Part shown: positions 1-12,090 of the stretch, piece by piece
How the letters are laid out: every line of letters begins with the position of its first letter
Position numbering within the stretch: position 1 is the stretch's first letter
NCBI GenBank assembly: GCA_949752795.1
Contig: OX457061.1
Coordinates: 10,931,492 to 10,995,491, forward strand
Origin: Hyperoodon ampullatus
Taxonomy: Eukaryota; Chordata; Mammalia; Artiodactyla; Ziphiidae
Length of the DNA: 64,000 bases
Direction: 5' to 3'
Notes under the pieces: model-generated
The model's input: the letters and a program-made list of their open reading frames with translations, nothing else
What the model was told of the DNA's origin: nothing
The model's database searches: none
Made by a program: the position numbers and the translations under genes

Positions 1-1654
1 GTGTAGTTGTCTGTTTCCCCCGCTGCCCCCATTATTAGACAGTGATCCTCTCACGGGCCGTGACCAAGTCCTACTTTTCTCTTGTGTCCCAATTAGTGTA
101 GGATGCTTCCTGGTTTGATGAATTGACTGTGGTTGGGGGGGGCGGGCGGGGTAGGAAGTGGGATGGGGGAAATATTGTTAAAATCATCAGAGGCAAGAGG
201 AAGCTACACTGAGCCACGTGGGGAATTCATATCAGTTAAGTAATTATGTGAAAATACTTAAAATTCCCATAACTTTGTTGTCTCGTAACTTGCTAGATAA
301 CTAGTTCAAAAGTGAAAAGGTTAAGGAAAGCTTGGAGGAGGTTGGTGTTTGTAGAATGACATTGTTGAGACTGATCCTGTGGCATTGCCGTATCACTTTA
401 CCAGGATAAAAATGGAGCACCGAGAAATCTCAAGGAGAGATAATATTTGAGCAGAATCTTGAAGGAATAGAAGTTCAAGCTCCTTACAAACTTAAAGAGC
501 TTTGTAAAAATGACTCCCCCTTCTCTCCCTCTCTCTTCTTCCGTGTGTGTGTTCTTAACTATTTGGGAGTAAGTTACAGATTTCATTCCCCTTTCCTTTT
601 AACATAACCACAGCGCTATTATCAAAATCAGGAAATATAACATAACATAATACTATTAACTAATTGCAGACCATATTTAAATTTCACTTGTTATCCCAAT
701 GTCCTTTGTAGCAATTTCTATTTTCTAATCTAGGAGCCAATCCAAAATCACACATTATATTTAGTTCTTAGGTCTCTTTAATCTCCTTTTATCTGAAGTA
801 GTTCCTCATTCTTTTCTTGTCTTTAATAACATTGTCAATTTTTAAGAAAACAAATCATTTATTTTGTAGACCGTCCCTCAATTTGGGTTTGTCACTTTCC
901 TCACAGTTAGGTTGCGGTTATGCAGTTTTGGCAAGAATGCCACAAAACCAATGTTGTGTCCTTTTAGTGCATCCTATCTAGAGCACATGGTATAAGTTTG
1001 TCCCATTATTGGTCATTTTAACTTGAGTCACTTAGTTAAGGTGGTGTCACTTGGGTAACGTGGTGGTGTTAGACTTTTCCACTGTGAAGTTTCTTTCTCA
1101 GTAGAGGCAGCAACACGTGCAGAGGCAAAACTGTGTTGTAAAACAGCATGGCATTTTCAAGAACTAACAAGTAGTTCTCTGTAGGTACAGTGTAACATTT
1201 TTGGCTAAAGATGAGGATGGAGAGTTCCATAAGAACCAGATCACAGAGGATCTTGAATGCCAAGCTAGGGAGCTTGTATTTAATTAGCCCATAGACCACA
1301 GGGAAGCACCAGTGGATTTTGAACAGCGCTTTGATGGTAGTTAGCTTTGTGTCTTTCTACCTTTCTGGTTTCTGGGTTTGGTTGGCTACCCAGGCCTAAG
1401 CAAGTGAGGAATATTAGGTACATGAGTTCTAGAGCAGAAAAAGTATTTGTGCTTCTTCTGAGTAGATAGAAGAACCACAGCTGGTGCCATTCTCTTAGGC
1501 TTAGACGAGAGGTGCAACAGAACAGTTCCTGTGATCCTATACCCAGAAGCCCTTTGTTCTGTTGTTTTGTTTTAATAACTTCACTACCAGAAGACTCTCA
1601 GCCCTGCTGAAAAACTTGCTCTTAGCTCAGTGTAGCATCAAGGAACAAGCACAA

Positions 1655-1830
1655 CTTTAGAATCAGAAGACCTAAATTGAAATCCCAGCTCTGTCAGTTC
1701 TTCACTGAATAACCTTGAGCAAGTTGCTTTTCCTCTTTGAGCTTTCGTTTCCTCATGTCTAAACTGCATAGGATAATAATAATGTGTATACTTTTTAAGG
1801 TTGTTGTGAGGATCAAATGCAATCTCATGT
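1655..1830 (+). repeat. MIR SINE relic
   Basis: Typical MIR core wording is visible: 'aatcccagctctgtcagtt', then 'accttgagcaagttgctt', then 'tttcctcatgtctaaa' followed by a gtt-gtgaggat tail. It is an old mammalian tRNA-derived SINE, diverged as expected. The edges are approximate. Confidence 0.75.
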
Positions 1831-3379
1831 ATCTGAATATAAGTTTTAAAATATGATCCAGATTCTTAACAGAGGCACTGTGACATGTGGTATTGCTGCC
1901 CACACCTCAGGCAGTATCATGCTGTCTTAACGGATGTTACCATCTCTGATTAAACCAGTTGTTTATGTTCTTCTTTAAATTATCTTTTTGAAAAAATCGA
2001 AGTTAATTTTCAAACGGAATTTTTATCACTTCAGTGAATGGAAAATCAGTATTTTTAATGCACATTAGGATAAATGTATAATTAAGAGTTTAAGCACCAC
2101 CTAAAATTATGTTTCTCCAATGGTATGCACACACACTTCAGGAAATTGTAGTGGTGGAAAGAAGGTTGGTCTTAATCTGATAGTCGGATTCTGATATTTA
2201 GTTTCTATCACCATAAGCAAAATACTTCATTTTTCTGAGCATTAGAGTCATCTGTTCAGTGGGAGTGATAATACTAATACTATCCTCATGGGTTAATTTT
2301 ACCCATGATACTATCTCACACGTATAGGAGTTTCTTACTCCAGGTGAGGTTGAGGGACAACACAAGCTTTTAAATATCAGAAGGTGAAATTGGCAAGATG
2401 TAAATCTTTAAGATTTGTGGCCCTTTAAAACAAAAAGGAAAGCAAGTTGAGTTCCTTCCTCACCTCCAAGACACTGAGAGTTAAGTATCAAGTGAGAAAT
2501 GTTCAGTGTTCTATCTGCCAGTGACAGACGTTTGTTGTGTACCTGTGAGCTGAAGCAAAGACGTGTGAGATACCAGTATTGGAAATATGAGTATCTGAAG
2601 ACTGTCATTGACCCTGGAACAGCAGAGGAGGAATTTTAAGGATGTTTAGAACTTGAAGTAAGGTTGAAAGAGAGCTTCTAGACAACAACCAGCATGCATC
2701 TAGATAATATATATCTAGCTGTCTATGTTTCTTGACCCAAATTCACAGCAGCCTTGTAAAGCAGACTGTTACCTCCTACTTCATATGCCAGGCCCTATGC
2801 TTGGTGCTTTCGCTAAATTATATATTATCTTCACAATACCCCATAAGACAGGTTCCAATAGCCCTCTTTATTCTTAAGTAAACTGAAGTTCAGAGAGATG
2901 AAAAAAACTTGTCTGTAATTACACAGACCTGGCAGAAACTGGATTTAGACTCAAGCTTGTCTAATTCTGAGTGTGTAATCTTCTAAGACTAAGAATAATG
3001 GCTGCTTTAAGGAAAATGAGCTTCCTGTCAGCCTTTCAGTTACCACAGGTAACTGTTAGACTTGGAGCCCTTAGCTTTTGAGGCAACCAGCCCCGCCCTA
3101 AGGACTTTACAGATTGTTCATGTTAATTTTTTTGGAGCCAGGTGTATTACAGCAAAGCTTGCTCTCACATGATGCCATTACTTCTCTGTTAATATTACCC
3201 TCTCCAAGCCACCTTCCACAGTTGCCATCACAAAGATTTTTCAAATATGCCAACATGACCACATCCTCCCCTGCATTCCATCTTATCCTCAGGCTCCTCT
3301 GCTGAAGTCCATACTCTTAGCCTGGCGTCCAAGGCTCTCTATGATCTGGCCCCAGTTGGCCTCTTCAGCCTTATCTCTT

Positions 3380-3511
3380 GCTACTCTTCTCTCCCTCTGT
3401 CTCCCTCTTCCTCTGTCTCCCTCTCTCTCTTTCTCCCTCCCCCCTTCTCTCCCCCCCCCGCCTCTCTCTCTCTCTCCCCCCACCCCTCTCTCCCTCGCTC
3501 CCTCCCTCCCT

Positions 3512-3583
<72 letters not shown>
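3380..3583. repeat. Pyrimidine tract with (CT)n(CA)n microsatellite
   Basis: About 170 bases of almost pure pyrimidine on the + strand pass into an uninterrupted CT run (about 3519-3554) and then a CA run (about 3555-3583). The open frames across it on both strands are low-complexity artefacts (serine/leucine or arginine/glutamate repeats). Such tracts are length-variable and can form triplex DNA. Confidence 0.95.
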
Positions 3584-3585
<2 letters not shown>

Positions 3586-4481
3586 CTTCAGCCAGACTGA
3601 ATCACTTGGAAATTCCCAGAAAGAACACTCCATGCTTACTTTCAACTTGAAGCTTTTCTGTATACTGTCCACTCAACCTGGAGCACCCTCTTCCTGTCTG
3701 CATAAATCATATTTATCCTTTAAGACCCGGTTCAGAAGTTATGTTTTCCAGAAAGCTTTGCCAGACACCAGAACCCTTCTGTAATTGCGAATCAGGGGTT
3801 CCTTGTCTGTGCCCCTGTATTAAGTGCTTTGTAAACAATGATGGTAACAGTGTTAGTAGTGGTTATTCTTAATGAGGCTGGTACTATTTAAAGTCTGCTT
3901 TTTATAGTTAGGAAATGCTAAATAGCTGCTTTTTGTTGAATTACATGAGTGGGAAATCAACTGCAAGGGAACTCTACTGACTGCCATTGTAGAAAAGAGC
4001 CAGTGAGGTCAAAGTTCTGAGTAATTAAAAAACAACAACAAAAAAAAAACCTGTTTTCCTCATCCTGCAAATTAGTCTCAAACCTAAACTAGAAATAAAA
4101 AATATTTTATTTTAAAATGGGAGTATTCTTTTTATCTCCCCGCCCCCCGCCCCGTTGAATTTATCAAGGCCTTCAAATGCATGATCTTGGTGGGATATTT
4201 AACTGTAGGACTGTTAATAATGCTGTCATCTTTGTTGAGCATATTGAATGTATACAGTGTGTGTAGTGTGTATACAGTGCCTTGGGGACCCAAAAGTATC
4301 TGCTGCCTATGAGCTAGCCTGGAATGATGGAAAGAATATGTGCTTTGGGTCCAGAAAGATCGGTGTTTTAATCTTAGCTTCACCAATTACTACCTTATGC
4401 TTTTGGCCAAATAAGTTCTCTTTTTGTGCCTAGACTTCTGTGGGCATGCTTCTTACTGTCTTAACTTATGTTTCCTTCCAG

Positions 4482-4537
4482 CAATCAGAGAAGATGGCAT
4501 GCCTGGAGGCCGGAATAAGAGCATTGGGCCCGTCCAG
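4482..4537 (+). CDS. NR6A1: NR6A1 coding exon, end of DNA-binding region (C-terminal extension)
   Basis: This 56-bp exon follows a pyrimidine-rich acceptor ending in AG at 4480-4481 and ends before GTGAGT. It encodes (A)IREDGMPGGRNKSIGPVQ, about residues 129-147. The first codon is split: the upstream exon supplies one base. GMPGGRNKSIGP is the nuclear receptor C-terminal extension (A-box like), the counterpart of [10 protein letters not shown] in NR5A1, and reads the bases 5' of the AGGTCA half-site. It ends on a codon boundary. Confidence 0.97.
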
Positions 4538-4810
4538 GTGAGTTCTAGGTCTTACTCTTTGTGATCTACCCTGAAAGCTCAGGCCTCCAGATGCTCCTGT
4601 AGCTGCTCACCTTGACCCTCTTATCTGCTGCTAGGGGGAGCCATCTTTACTTTCATTCCTGTAAAACTGCTTTAGAGCCTGGATATGAAAGTGCTTTGAA
4701 AATCTTAAATATATAAGATAATGGTTAAAGCTCCACTTGTGATGCCTCAACTCTTCCTAAGGATTTTTACAGAAGATGAATCCAATTCTGGTTCTAAAGC
4801 ATCCAGAGGA

Positions 4811-4937
4811 TTTTTTTTTTTTTTTTTTTGGCCCCGCCATGCGGCTTATGGGATCTTAGTTCCCTGACCAGGAATTGAACCCAGGCCCTCTGCAGTGAGA
4901 GCACAGAGTCCTAACCACTGGACCACCAGGGAATTTC
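4811..4937 (-). mobile_element. CHR-type tRNA-derived SINE, reverse, short
   Basis: It begins with a T run (4811-4829; the tail on the minus strand) and ends with 'accaccagggaatttcc', the reverse complement of the CHR head. The target-site duplication CCAGAGGA is seen at 4803-4810 and 4938-4945. Confidence 0.93.
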
Positions 4938-5149
4938 CCAGAGGACTTTTTATGTCAGTCACTTAAGGTTGTAGTTACTTAGTCTGGCAGAAATCAGCAA
5001 GACTACTTTGCTGTTCAGTGTCACTAAAGATATTTCAGCAGAAAGTTCCTTGATTGCCTGTTTGTAAAGTAGGGAAGGTAATACCCATTCAGTCCCACAA
5101 ACATTTACTCAGTATTACTTACTCTGTACCAGGCCCCCTGTACTGTAAA

Positions 5150-5790
5150 TTCAGTGTAGTGGGAAAGACAGATACGTAAACGGACATCATAATACAGTGG
5201 GTGATAACAGAGGTTGCCCAGGGAGTACAGAAAGAAGGGGCTTCTTTTCTGTTTGGACCAGAGCCATGGTTGAGGACTGAAGACACTCAGGAAAGGCTTC
5301 CTGGAGAAGATAAAGTTTGAACTGAGTCTTCAAGGAAAAGGAAGAATTAGCTATGTTGAGAAGGGGTGGAAACCCAAACATCTTTTATTCCTGCTAGACA
5401 GAATAGACTGTAAAAGGAATCTTCAAGGAATGGCAAGGAGTTCATTCACTCAGGCTAGAGCACTGGGCACATGTTGTGAAGTGGCAAGAGATAAGGCAGA
5501 TTCCTTGAGTTTGGAATCAGTTCTCTAAAAAGTGGCCTTCAACTAACTTTGATTATAGCTCCTTCAGTAAAGCTTTTGTGGGGCCAGCCTGCATCACTTG
5601 TTCTTACTTGGCCAGCAGAAGAACTTCATCATGATAGAGAATTGGATCTGCTTACGACCCATGAAGTGAATCCTTCAGTACCCTAGTGGGCAGGGACCAT
5701 GATTCAGGAATTATGGGGGTAGACCAAGAGGCAACTACTAAAAGGTTTTAAGTAGAAAGAGGGATATGGTCAAATTTACATTTTGGAAAG
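5150..5790. repeat. L2-like LINE relic
   Basis: It contains phrases typical of L2 3' ends such as 'ggaaaggcttcctggagaa' followed by 'gtttgaactgagtcttcaag'. It is old and diverged, so edges and family are approximate. Similar relics are seen near 11570-11760, 17280-17560, 49480-49660, 60640-60830 and 62580-62880. Confidence 0.6.
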
Positions 5791-6614
5791 ATCATTCTAG
5801 CAATGTAAATTGTTTATGAGGAGCTGGGTAAGGGTCAGTGAAACTGGTGGCAGAGAAAAAGCAGTTAAAAGGGTTTTACAGAAGTCCAGGCGAGAGATAC
5901 AGACAGTGTGGTTTCAAGTAGGACAGTGATAGTGCAGATTGAAGAGAGGAAATAGGTTCAAGAAATGTTTAATAGGTAAAATTGATAGGATTTATCCAAT
6001 TGAATGTGAGGGAATGAGAGAAAGACAGGAATTCAGAGTTGGTTTGAGACATACACTGATGATGTATGGGAGGGTCTTCTGTCACATGAGCTTGGTACAC
6101 ATATGCACTCAGGTGTGGGGTGTGTGCTGCATTCATTCTCTTTTTTAAATCAAACATTTTTATTCATTTATTCAAGTCATATGTGTCTCTTGCAAATTAA
6201 TTTATTTCGGTCTCCATTCATAGCTGCTCTTTTTTTGTGTGGTAAAAAACATGTAACAGGAAATACACCTCCTTAACAAATTGTTAAGTGTACAGTACAG
6301 TAGTGTCAACTATATGCACATTCCGTACAGCAGATCTCTAGAACTTCTTAATCTTATCACTGAAACTTTATACCTGTTGAACAGCAACTCCTCATTTCGT
6401 CCTCCCCCCAGTCCCTGGCAACCACCATTCTACTTTCCGCTTCTAAGAGTTTGACACCTTTTGATACGTCATATAAGTGGGATCATGCAGGACTTGTCCT
6501 TCTGTGACTGCCTTATTTTGCTTAGCATAATGTCCTCAGGGTTCATCCATGTTGCAACATATGACAGGATTCCTTCTTTTTTAAGGCTGAGTAATATTCC
6601 ACTGTATGTATATA

Positions 6615-7190
6615 GCACGTTTTTTGGTTTGTTTTTGCTTTGTGTTTTTAATTTTTATTGGAGTATAGTTGACTTTATGATGTTGTGTTAGTTTCTGCTG
6701 TACAGCAAAGTGAATCAGTTATACATATACATATATCCACTCTTTTTTAGATTCTTTCCCCATATAGGTCATTACAGAATATTGAGTAGAGTTCCCAGTG
6801 CTGTAGAGTAGGTCCTTTTTAGTTATCTATTTTATATATAGTAGTATCTATATCTCAATCCTAATCTCCCAGTTTATCCCCCCCCATTCCCCTGGTAACC
6901 ATAAGTTTGTTTTCTACATCTGTGACTTTATTTCTATTTTGTAAATAAGTTCATTTGTACCATTTTTTAAGATTCTACATATAAGTGATATCATATGATA
7001 TTTTCTTTGACTTACTTCACTCAGTGTGACAATCCCTAGGTCCATCCATGTTGCTGCAAATGGCATTATTTCATTCCTTTTTTATGGCTGAGTAATATTC
7101 CATGAGTAGTATGTACCACACCTTCTTTATCCATTCCTGTGTTGATGGACATTTAGGTTGCTTCCATTTCCTGGCTGTTGTAAATAGAAT
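6615..7190 (-). mobile_element. Younger L1 3' end nested in the old L1
   Basis: Its reverse complement ends 'caactatactccaataaaaa', the common cetartiodactyl L1 3' terminus. The old L1 text stops at 'tatagcacgtttt' (about 6611-6623) and resumes at 'tatagcacattttg' (about 7191-7204), so this phrase is a diverged target-site duplication. Confidence 0.8.
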
Positions 7191-7509
7191 ATAGCACATT
7201 TTGTTTATCTATTCATCCATTGATGGACATTTAGGTTGTTTCTACCTCTTGGCTAAAGTGAACATGGCCTTGGCTGCAGTGAACATGAGAGTGCGGATAT
7301 CTCTTCAAGATCCTGATTTCAGCTCTTTTGGATAAATACCGAGTGGGATTACTGCGTCATATGATAATTCTGTTTTTAAGTTTTTGAGAAACCTCCATAT
7401 TGTTTTCCATAGTCGCCACACCATTTTGTTGATATATTCTCACCCAAGTGCACAGGGTTCCAGTTTTCCCCATCCTCTCCAGCACTTCTTATTTTCTGGA
7501 GTTTTTTTT

Positions 7510-7511
<2 letters not shown>

Positions 7512-7541
<30 letters not shown>
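7512..7541. repeat. (CTTG)n microsatellite
   Basis: About seven CTTG units in a row inside the reverse L1. On the minus strand it reads as a lysine-glutamine-alanine-serine repeat in an open frame, which is an artefact. Confidence 0.95.
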
Positions 7542-7693
7542 TTGATACTGGCTATCCTAATAGGCATGAGGTGATTTCTCATTATGGCTTTGATTTCCAT
7601 TTCCCTGATGATTAGTGACGTTGAACATCTTTTCATATGCCTGTTGGGTATTTGTATGTCTTCTTTGGAGAAATGTCTATTCAGGTATTTGCT

Positions 7694-8046
7694 ACTTTTT
7701 AAAACATTTTATTTATTTATTTTTGGCTGTGTTGGGTTTTTGTTGCTGCACGTGGGCTTTCTCTCGTTGCGGCGAGCGGGGCCTACTCTTCATTGTGGTG
7801 CGCAGGCTCCTCATTGCGGTGGCTTCTCTTGTAGCAGAGCACAGGCTCTAAGCGGGCGGACTTCAGTAGTTGTGGCACGTGGGCTCCGTAGTTGTGGCTT
7901 GCAGACTCTAGAGCGCAGTCTCAGTAGTTGTGGCGCATGGGCTTAGTTGCTCCGCAGCACGTGGGATCTTCCTGGACCAGGGCTCGAACCTGTGTCCCCT
8001 GCATTGGCAGGCAGATTCTTAACCACTGCGCCACCAGGGAAGTCCC
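7694..8046 (-). mobile_element. CHR SINE, reverse, long form
   Basis: The minus-strand head ends at 'gccaccagggaagtccc' and the A/T-rich tail is at the left. The tRNA-related part and the 'agttgtggc' repeated body are clear. The target-site duplication GTATTTGCT is at 7685-7693 and 8049-8057, inside L1 sequence. Confidence 0.94.
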
Positions 8047-8280
8047 TAGTATTTGCTTTTTTAATCAGGCTGATTAATTAGTTAATTGACTATTGAGTTG
8101 TAGGAATTCCTTATATATTTTGAATATTAACCCTTTATCAGGTATATAGTTTGCAAAAATTTTCTGGAAGTCACCTGTTCGCTTTGTCAATTGTTTGCTT
8201 TGCAGAAGTCTTTTAGTTTGATGTAATCCTATGTTTCTATTTTTGCTTTGATGTCATATTCAAGAAGTCATTGACAAATT

Positions 8281-8485
8281 AAGGGTATGGGATTAACAGA
8301 TACAAAGTACTATATATAAAATAGATAAGCAACAGGATAATATTGTATAGCACAGGGAATTATACCCATTATCTTGTAATAACCTGTAATGGAATAGAAT
8401 CTGTAAAAATACTGAATCACTATGCTGTACACCTGAAACTAACACAACATTGTAAATCAACTATGCTTCAATTAAAAAAAGAAAA
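8281..8485 (+). mobile_element. L1 3' UTR fragment, + strand, with A-rich tail
   Basis: It carries the typical L1 3' end 'ctgtacacctgaaactaaca' and 'gtaaatcaactatgcttcaa', followed by an A-rich tail at about 8471-8490. It interrupts the reverse L1 text ('attcaagaagtcattg' before, 'gaaatcgttgccaaggcca' after). Confidence 0.85.
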
Positions 8486-11400
8486 AGAAATCGTTGCCAA
8501 GGCCAATGTCAAGAAGCTTTTTCTCTATGTTTTCTTTTAGGAGTTGTACTGTTTTGGGTCTTATGTTTAAGTCTTTAATCCACTGAGTTGCTTTTTGCAT
8601 ATGGCATAAGGTAAAACTCTAATTTTATGCTTTTGCATATGGATATCTGATTTTCCCAACACCACTTGTTGAAATACTTTCCTTTTCCCATTGTGTAGTC
8701 TTGGCATCTTTGTCAAAGACCTTTTGACCATATGTCTGGGTTTATTTGGGGGGCTCTGTATGTCTGTCCTTGTGCCAGTACGTTACTGTTTTGATTACTT
8801 TAGCTTTGTAATATGTTTTGAAATCAGGAAGTGCAAGGCCTCTAGTTTTGTTGTTCTTTCTCAGGATTGTTTTGGCTATTTGGAGTTCTTTGTAGTTTCA
8901 TATGAATTTTAGGATTGTTTTTTTCAGCAAAAAAATGCCATTGGAATTTTGATAAGGATTACATTGAATCTATAGAACACTTTGGATAGTATGGACTTGT
9001 ATGGACTTTTTAACAATATTAAGTCTTTTAATCTATGAACACAGGATGTCTTTCCATTTATGTATGTCTTTAATTTCTTTCAGCAGTGTACAAGCCTTTC
9101 ACCTCCTTAGTTAAGTTTTTTCCTAAGTATTCTTTTTTTTAATTCTTTTTGATACTATTGTAAATGAGATTGTTTTCTTAATTTTCTCTTCAGATAATTC
9201 ATTATTAGTATATAAAAATGCAACTGATTTTCTATGTTGACTTTGTATCCTGCAGCTTTGCTGAATTCTTATATTAGTTCTAATAGTTTTTTGGTGACAT
9301 CTTTAAGTTATCTACATATAAGATCATATGTCTTCTGTGAACAGAGATAGTTTTACTTCTTCCTTTTTGATTTAGATGCCTTTTGTTTCTTTTTCTTGCC
9401 TATTGCTCTGGCAAGGACTTCTAGTACTATCTTGAATAGATGTGGTAAGAGTGGGCATCCTTGTTTTGATCCTGATCTTAGAGGAAAAGCTTTCCGTTTT
9501 TCACCACTGAGTATGATGTTAGCTATGGGCTTTTAATATATGGCCTTATTTGTGTTTATTCTTTTTATATTTAGATATAATAAAAAGTTTATCCATTGGG
9601 AAGAATTCTTAAGCATTTCCTCAATGAAAAACCTTCCTCACTATTACCTAATGTTTTTTGAGTACCCTCTGTGGCTCTCTCACCATGCCAAGGGATCCTC
9701 AGTCATTTACATCTCCAGACTCTATGTTCTCTCCAGAATTGAGGAGGCTGATGCTCAGAAAAACCTGTTTCATCTGTCATTGCTTTTGGGGTTTTGATAC
9801 TGGGCATATAATTTTCCTTTTAGTGTTTCACTGTTTCCAGGTGGTGTGTTAGGAAGAGAGAGCTGTTATCTCCAAGTTCTTAACTGTGTTTAATTGTAAT
9901 TAAAAATAGAAGTGATAGAATTTCCATTTATTGAGCACCTGTTGTGCACCTGCACTTAATAACTTTATCTTAGATTAACTTCCCAAGTCTATCTGACTCA
10001 AACCTGTATGCTTCTTTGCTCCAGCACCCAGTGAGGGAATCATGAGCTATGAGGGAAGTGGTATTATCTCCATTTTACCAATGAGGGAGCTAAGGCTCAG
10101 AGAACTTGAGTGACTTGCCCAACAGTAGGTACCCAGCTAGGAAATGACAGATGAGATTTACACCCAGATTCAAGCACTCCCAACAAGTTCCGTCCCCTGT
10201 TCAATGCATTAATGATTGCTTAGTGTCCCATGAGACCCTCAGGGAGAGACAAGTACAGTCCAACTTTGACTTCCAGCTGGAATAAGCTTGATTTTACCAT
10301 AACTGGCCCTTTTTACCAAGCTCAAGTACTTTCATGACCTCGACATTCTGGTTTTGCTCTCACCACCATCACTGAGGCTGCACATTCAGTGCCTCAGTAG
10401 ATGGCTTGTAATTTGATGGCACCATTTGTCTTCATGTGTCTTATAAAATGTAAACAATGATTTCAGTGTTCTAAGGACCTCTAAGAGAAAATATTTGGGG
10501 TCTCTTTTGCTACATGTGACTGAATAAAAAAAGACAAACCCTCTAATTCAATATGCAACCCAAACTATTTAAAACCAATCACTCAACTTGAGCACCAGTT
10601 AAACATTTCTTGTTTTCCCTCAAAGTCCTCTGTGTTGGCTAACTTCCAGTTCTAAATGCCTATTTATTTATATCTATGATTGGAGCAGCTCAAGGTTCCC
10701 TCACAGGCAAAGAAGTATGTAGGTTTGTGTCAGACAGACTTGGGAGAAAATGTCCTTCCAGGCTTTCCATAGGAACAAGAAACAAAAATTCATCTGGCTC
10801 TTTTTCCTTAGCACTCACTCTCATTCTGTGTGCTGACTTTAGCCAGCTTGGCCTCAACTCTGGATTAAACACTTTAGAGAAAAAGTGTGTGTCCACTCCC
10901 TATATGGCATAGTAGCTAGGGCACTGGACTGAATACTTGGCTACTTTGGCCTCTTCCTCAAACTCCTGCTCAGACATGAGCAAGTCAATTTGCTTGTCTG
11001 AGCTACAGTTTCTTCTTTTATTCAGTAGGCTTAGAAATGTCTTTCTTACTAAGAAATCTCATGTGAAGGTATATAGTCAGTACTTAGTAAGTGAACATTT
11101 ATTCATTTATCCAACATGCATTTATTTGAGTACTGCTTTTTTCTAGATCCTGTCATAGCCTAAGTTCTTACTTAAGGATATTTTTATGATACATTACCAT
11201 AAGTGCTATAAAAATAACAGTGATAATCAAGATATCATTGTCAGCCTTCCATAATAGTTGTTATGTGCTAGGCCCTTTCCTAAACATGTGATAATATATT
11301 AACTAATTTAATCCTCAAAACAGTCCTATGTGATAGATACTATTATTCTCTCCACTCTACAGGTGAAGGAACTTAGGTTTAAATAGTTGTATGACTTTCC

Positions 11401-11935
11401 CAAGATTGTACAACTAGAAAGTGGCAGAACCTGGATTAGAACAAAGGTGATTTGACTGTAAACTTCAAACTCTTAACCATTATGCTATTCTGCCTCTCTC
11501 AGAATACACAGAATTATGAGTGGATAGAAGAAGGACCTAAAATTCTGTCTGCGCTTAGTAATAGAAGGATTCAAAAAGAAGGTGACATTTGAATTGGGTC
11601 TTAAATGGCAAGTAGGAGTTTGTTATTGAAGAGTGGTGTTTCAGCGGCAGGAAAGAATAGACTAAGGACAAAGAGGAGTATTGAGGAACCTAGAGGCTTT
11701 GTGGCTGGGAGGAAGGTAAATGGACAAAAGGAATGCCATGGTGAGCCATAGTGCTGGCAGGCAGGCAACCAAGCTGTCCTAAGATTAGTGAGAGAGAGAC
11801 TTGGAGTATGTGGGTGGAGGGGAGGGAATTTGACTTTCTCTCTAGAGAGTTCTAAGAATCCCCATGAAGTTTAAATAAGTTCTCAGTCCTAAAGAAGGAA
11901 CACTCAGTCTAACATATATCAATTCCTTGTCAAAG

Positions 11936-12090
11936 ATATCAGAGGAAGAGATCGAAAGGATTATGTCTGGGCAGGAATTTGAGGAAGAGGCCAGTCACTG
12001 GAGCAACCATGGTGACAGCGACCACAGTTCCCCTGGGAACAGGGCTTCAGAGAGCAACCAGCCCTCACCAGGCTCCACATTGTCCTCCAG
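11936..12090 (+). CDS. NR6A1: NR6A1 coding exon, hinge region
   Basis: This 155-bp exon follows AG at 11934-11935 and ends at AG|GTGAGC. It encodes ISEEEIERIMSG and on to NQPSPGSTLSS, about residues 148-198 plus two bases of codon 199. This is the flexible hinge of GCNF, rich in acidic residues and then serine, asparagine and proline. The CCA codon at 12068-12070 is residue 192 on a 480-residue count, the position that is Pro or Leu in pigs and is linked there to vertebral number; here it is proline. The only difference from my memory of the human protein is AS for AN before HW. Confidence 0.97.

Larger units (their letters stand above)
1..4481 (+). other. NR6A1 intron, left part
   Basis: Intronic sequence with no exon that I can support. 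It holds MIR-like relics near 1655-1830, 2160-2330 and 2770-2960, and a long pyrimidine tract with CT and CA microsatellites at 3380-3583. Another MIR-like stretch lies at 4290-4420, just before the acceptor. The short open frames in it show no domain and follow repeats. Confidence 0.8.
6225..9545 (-). mobile_element. Old L1 LINE, reverse, with nested insertions
   Basis: Read on the minus strand, this is the 3' end of L1 ORF2 plus 3' UTR, truncated at its 5' end. Recognisable antisense L1 wording includes 'tttccatttccctgatgatt' near 7598 and 'ttcccaacaccacttgttga' near 8653. It is split by a younger L1 (about 6615-7190, minus), a CHR SINE (7694-8046, minus) and a + strand L1 3' end (about 8281-8485). 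Reading frames are broken, so it is inactive. Confidence 0.88.
4538..11935 (+). other. NR6A1 intron, repeat-rich
   Basis: This 7.4-kb intron contains a reverse CHR SINE (4811-4937), L2-like sequence (about 5150-5790), and a reverse old L1 with nested younger insertions (about 6225-9545). MIR-like and L2-like relics follow at about 10010-10170, 11260-11490 and 11570-11760. I see no exon in it. Confidence 0.85.

Noticed and set aside
3289..3784. Open frames over the CT/CA repeat
   Set aside because: Low-complexity translation of a microsatellite in an NR6A1 intron.
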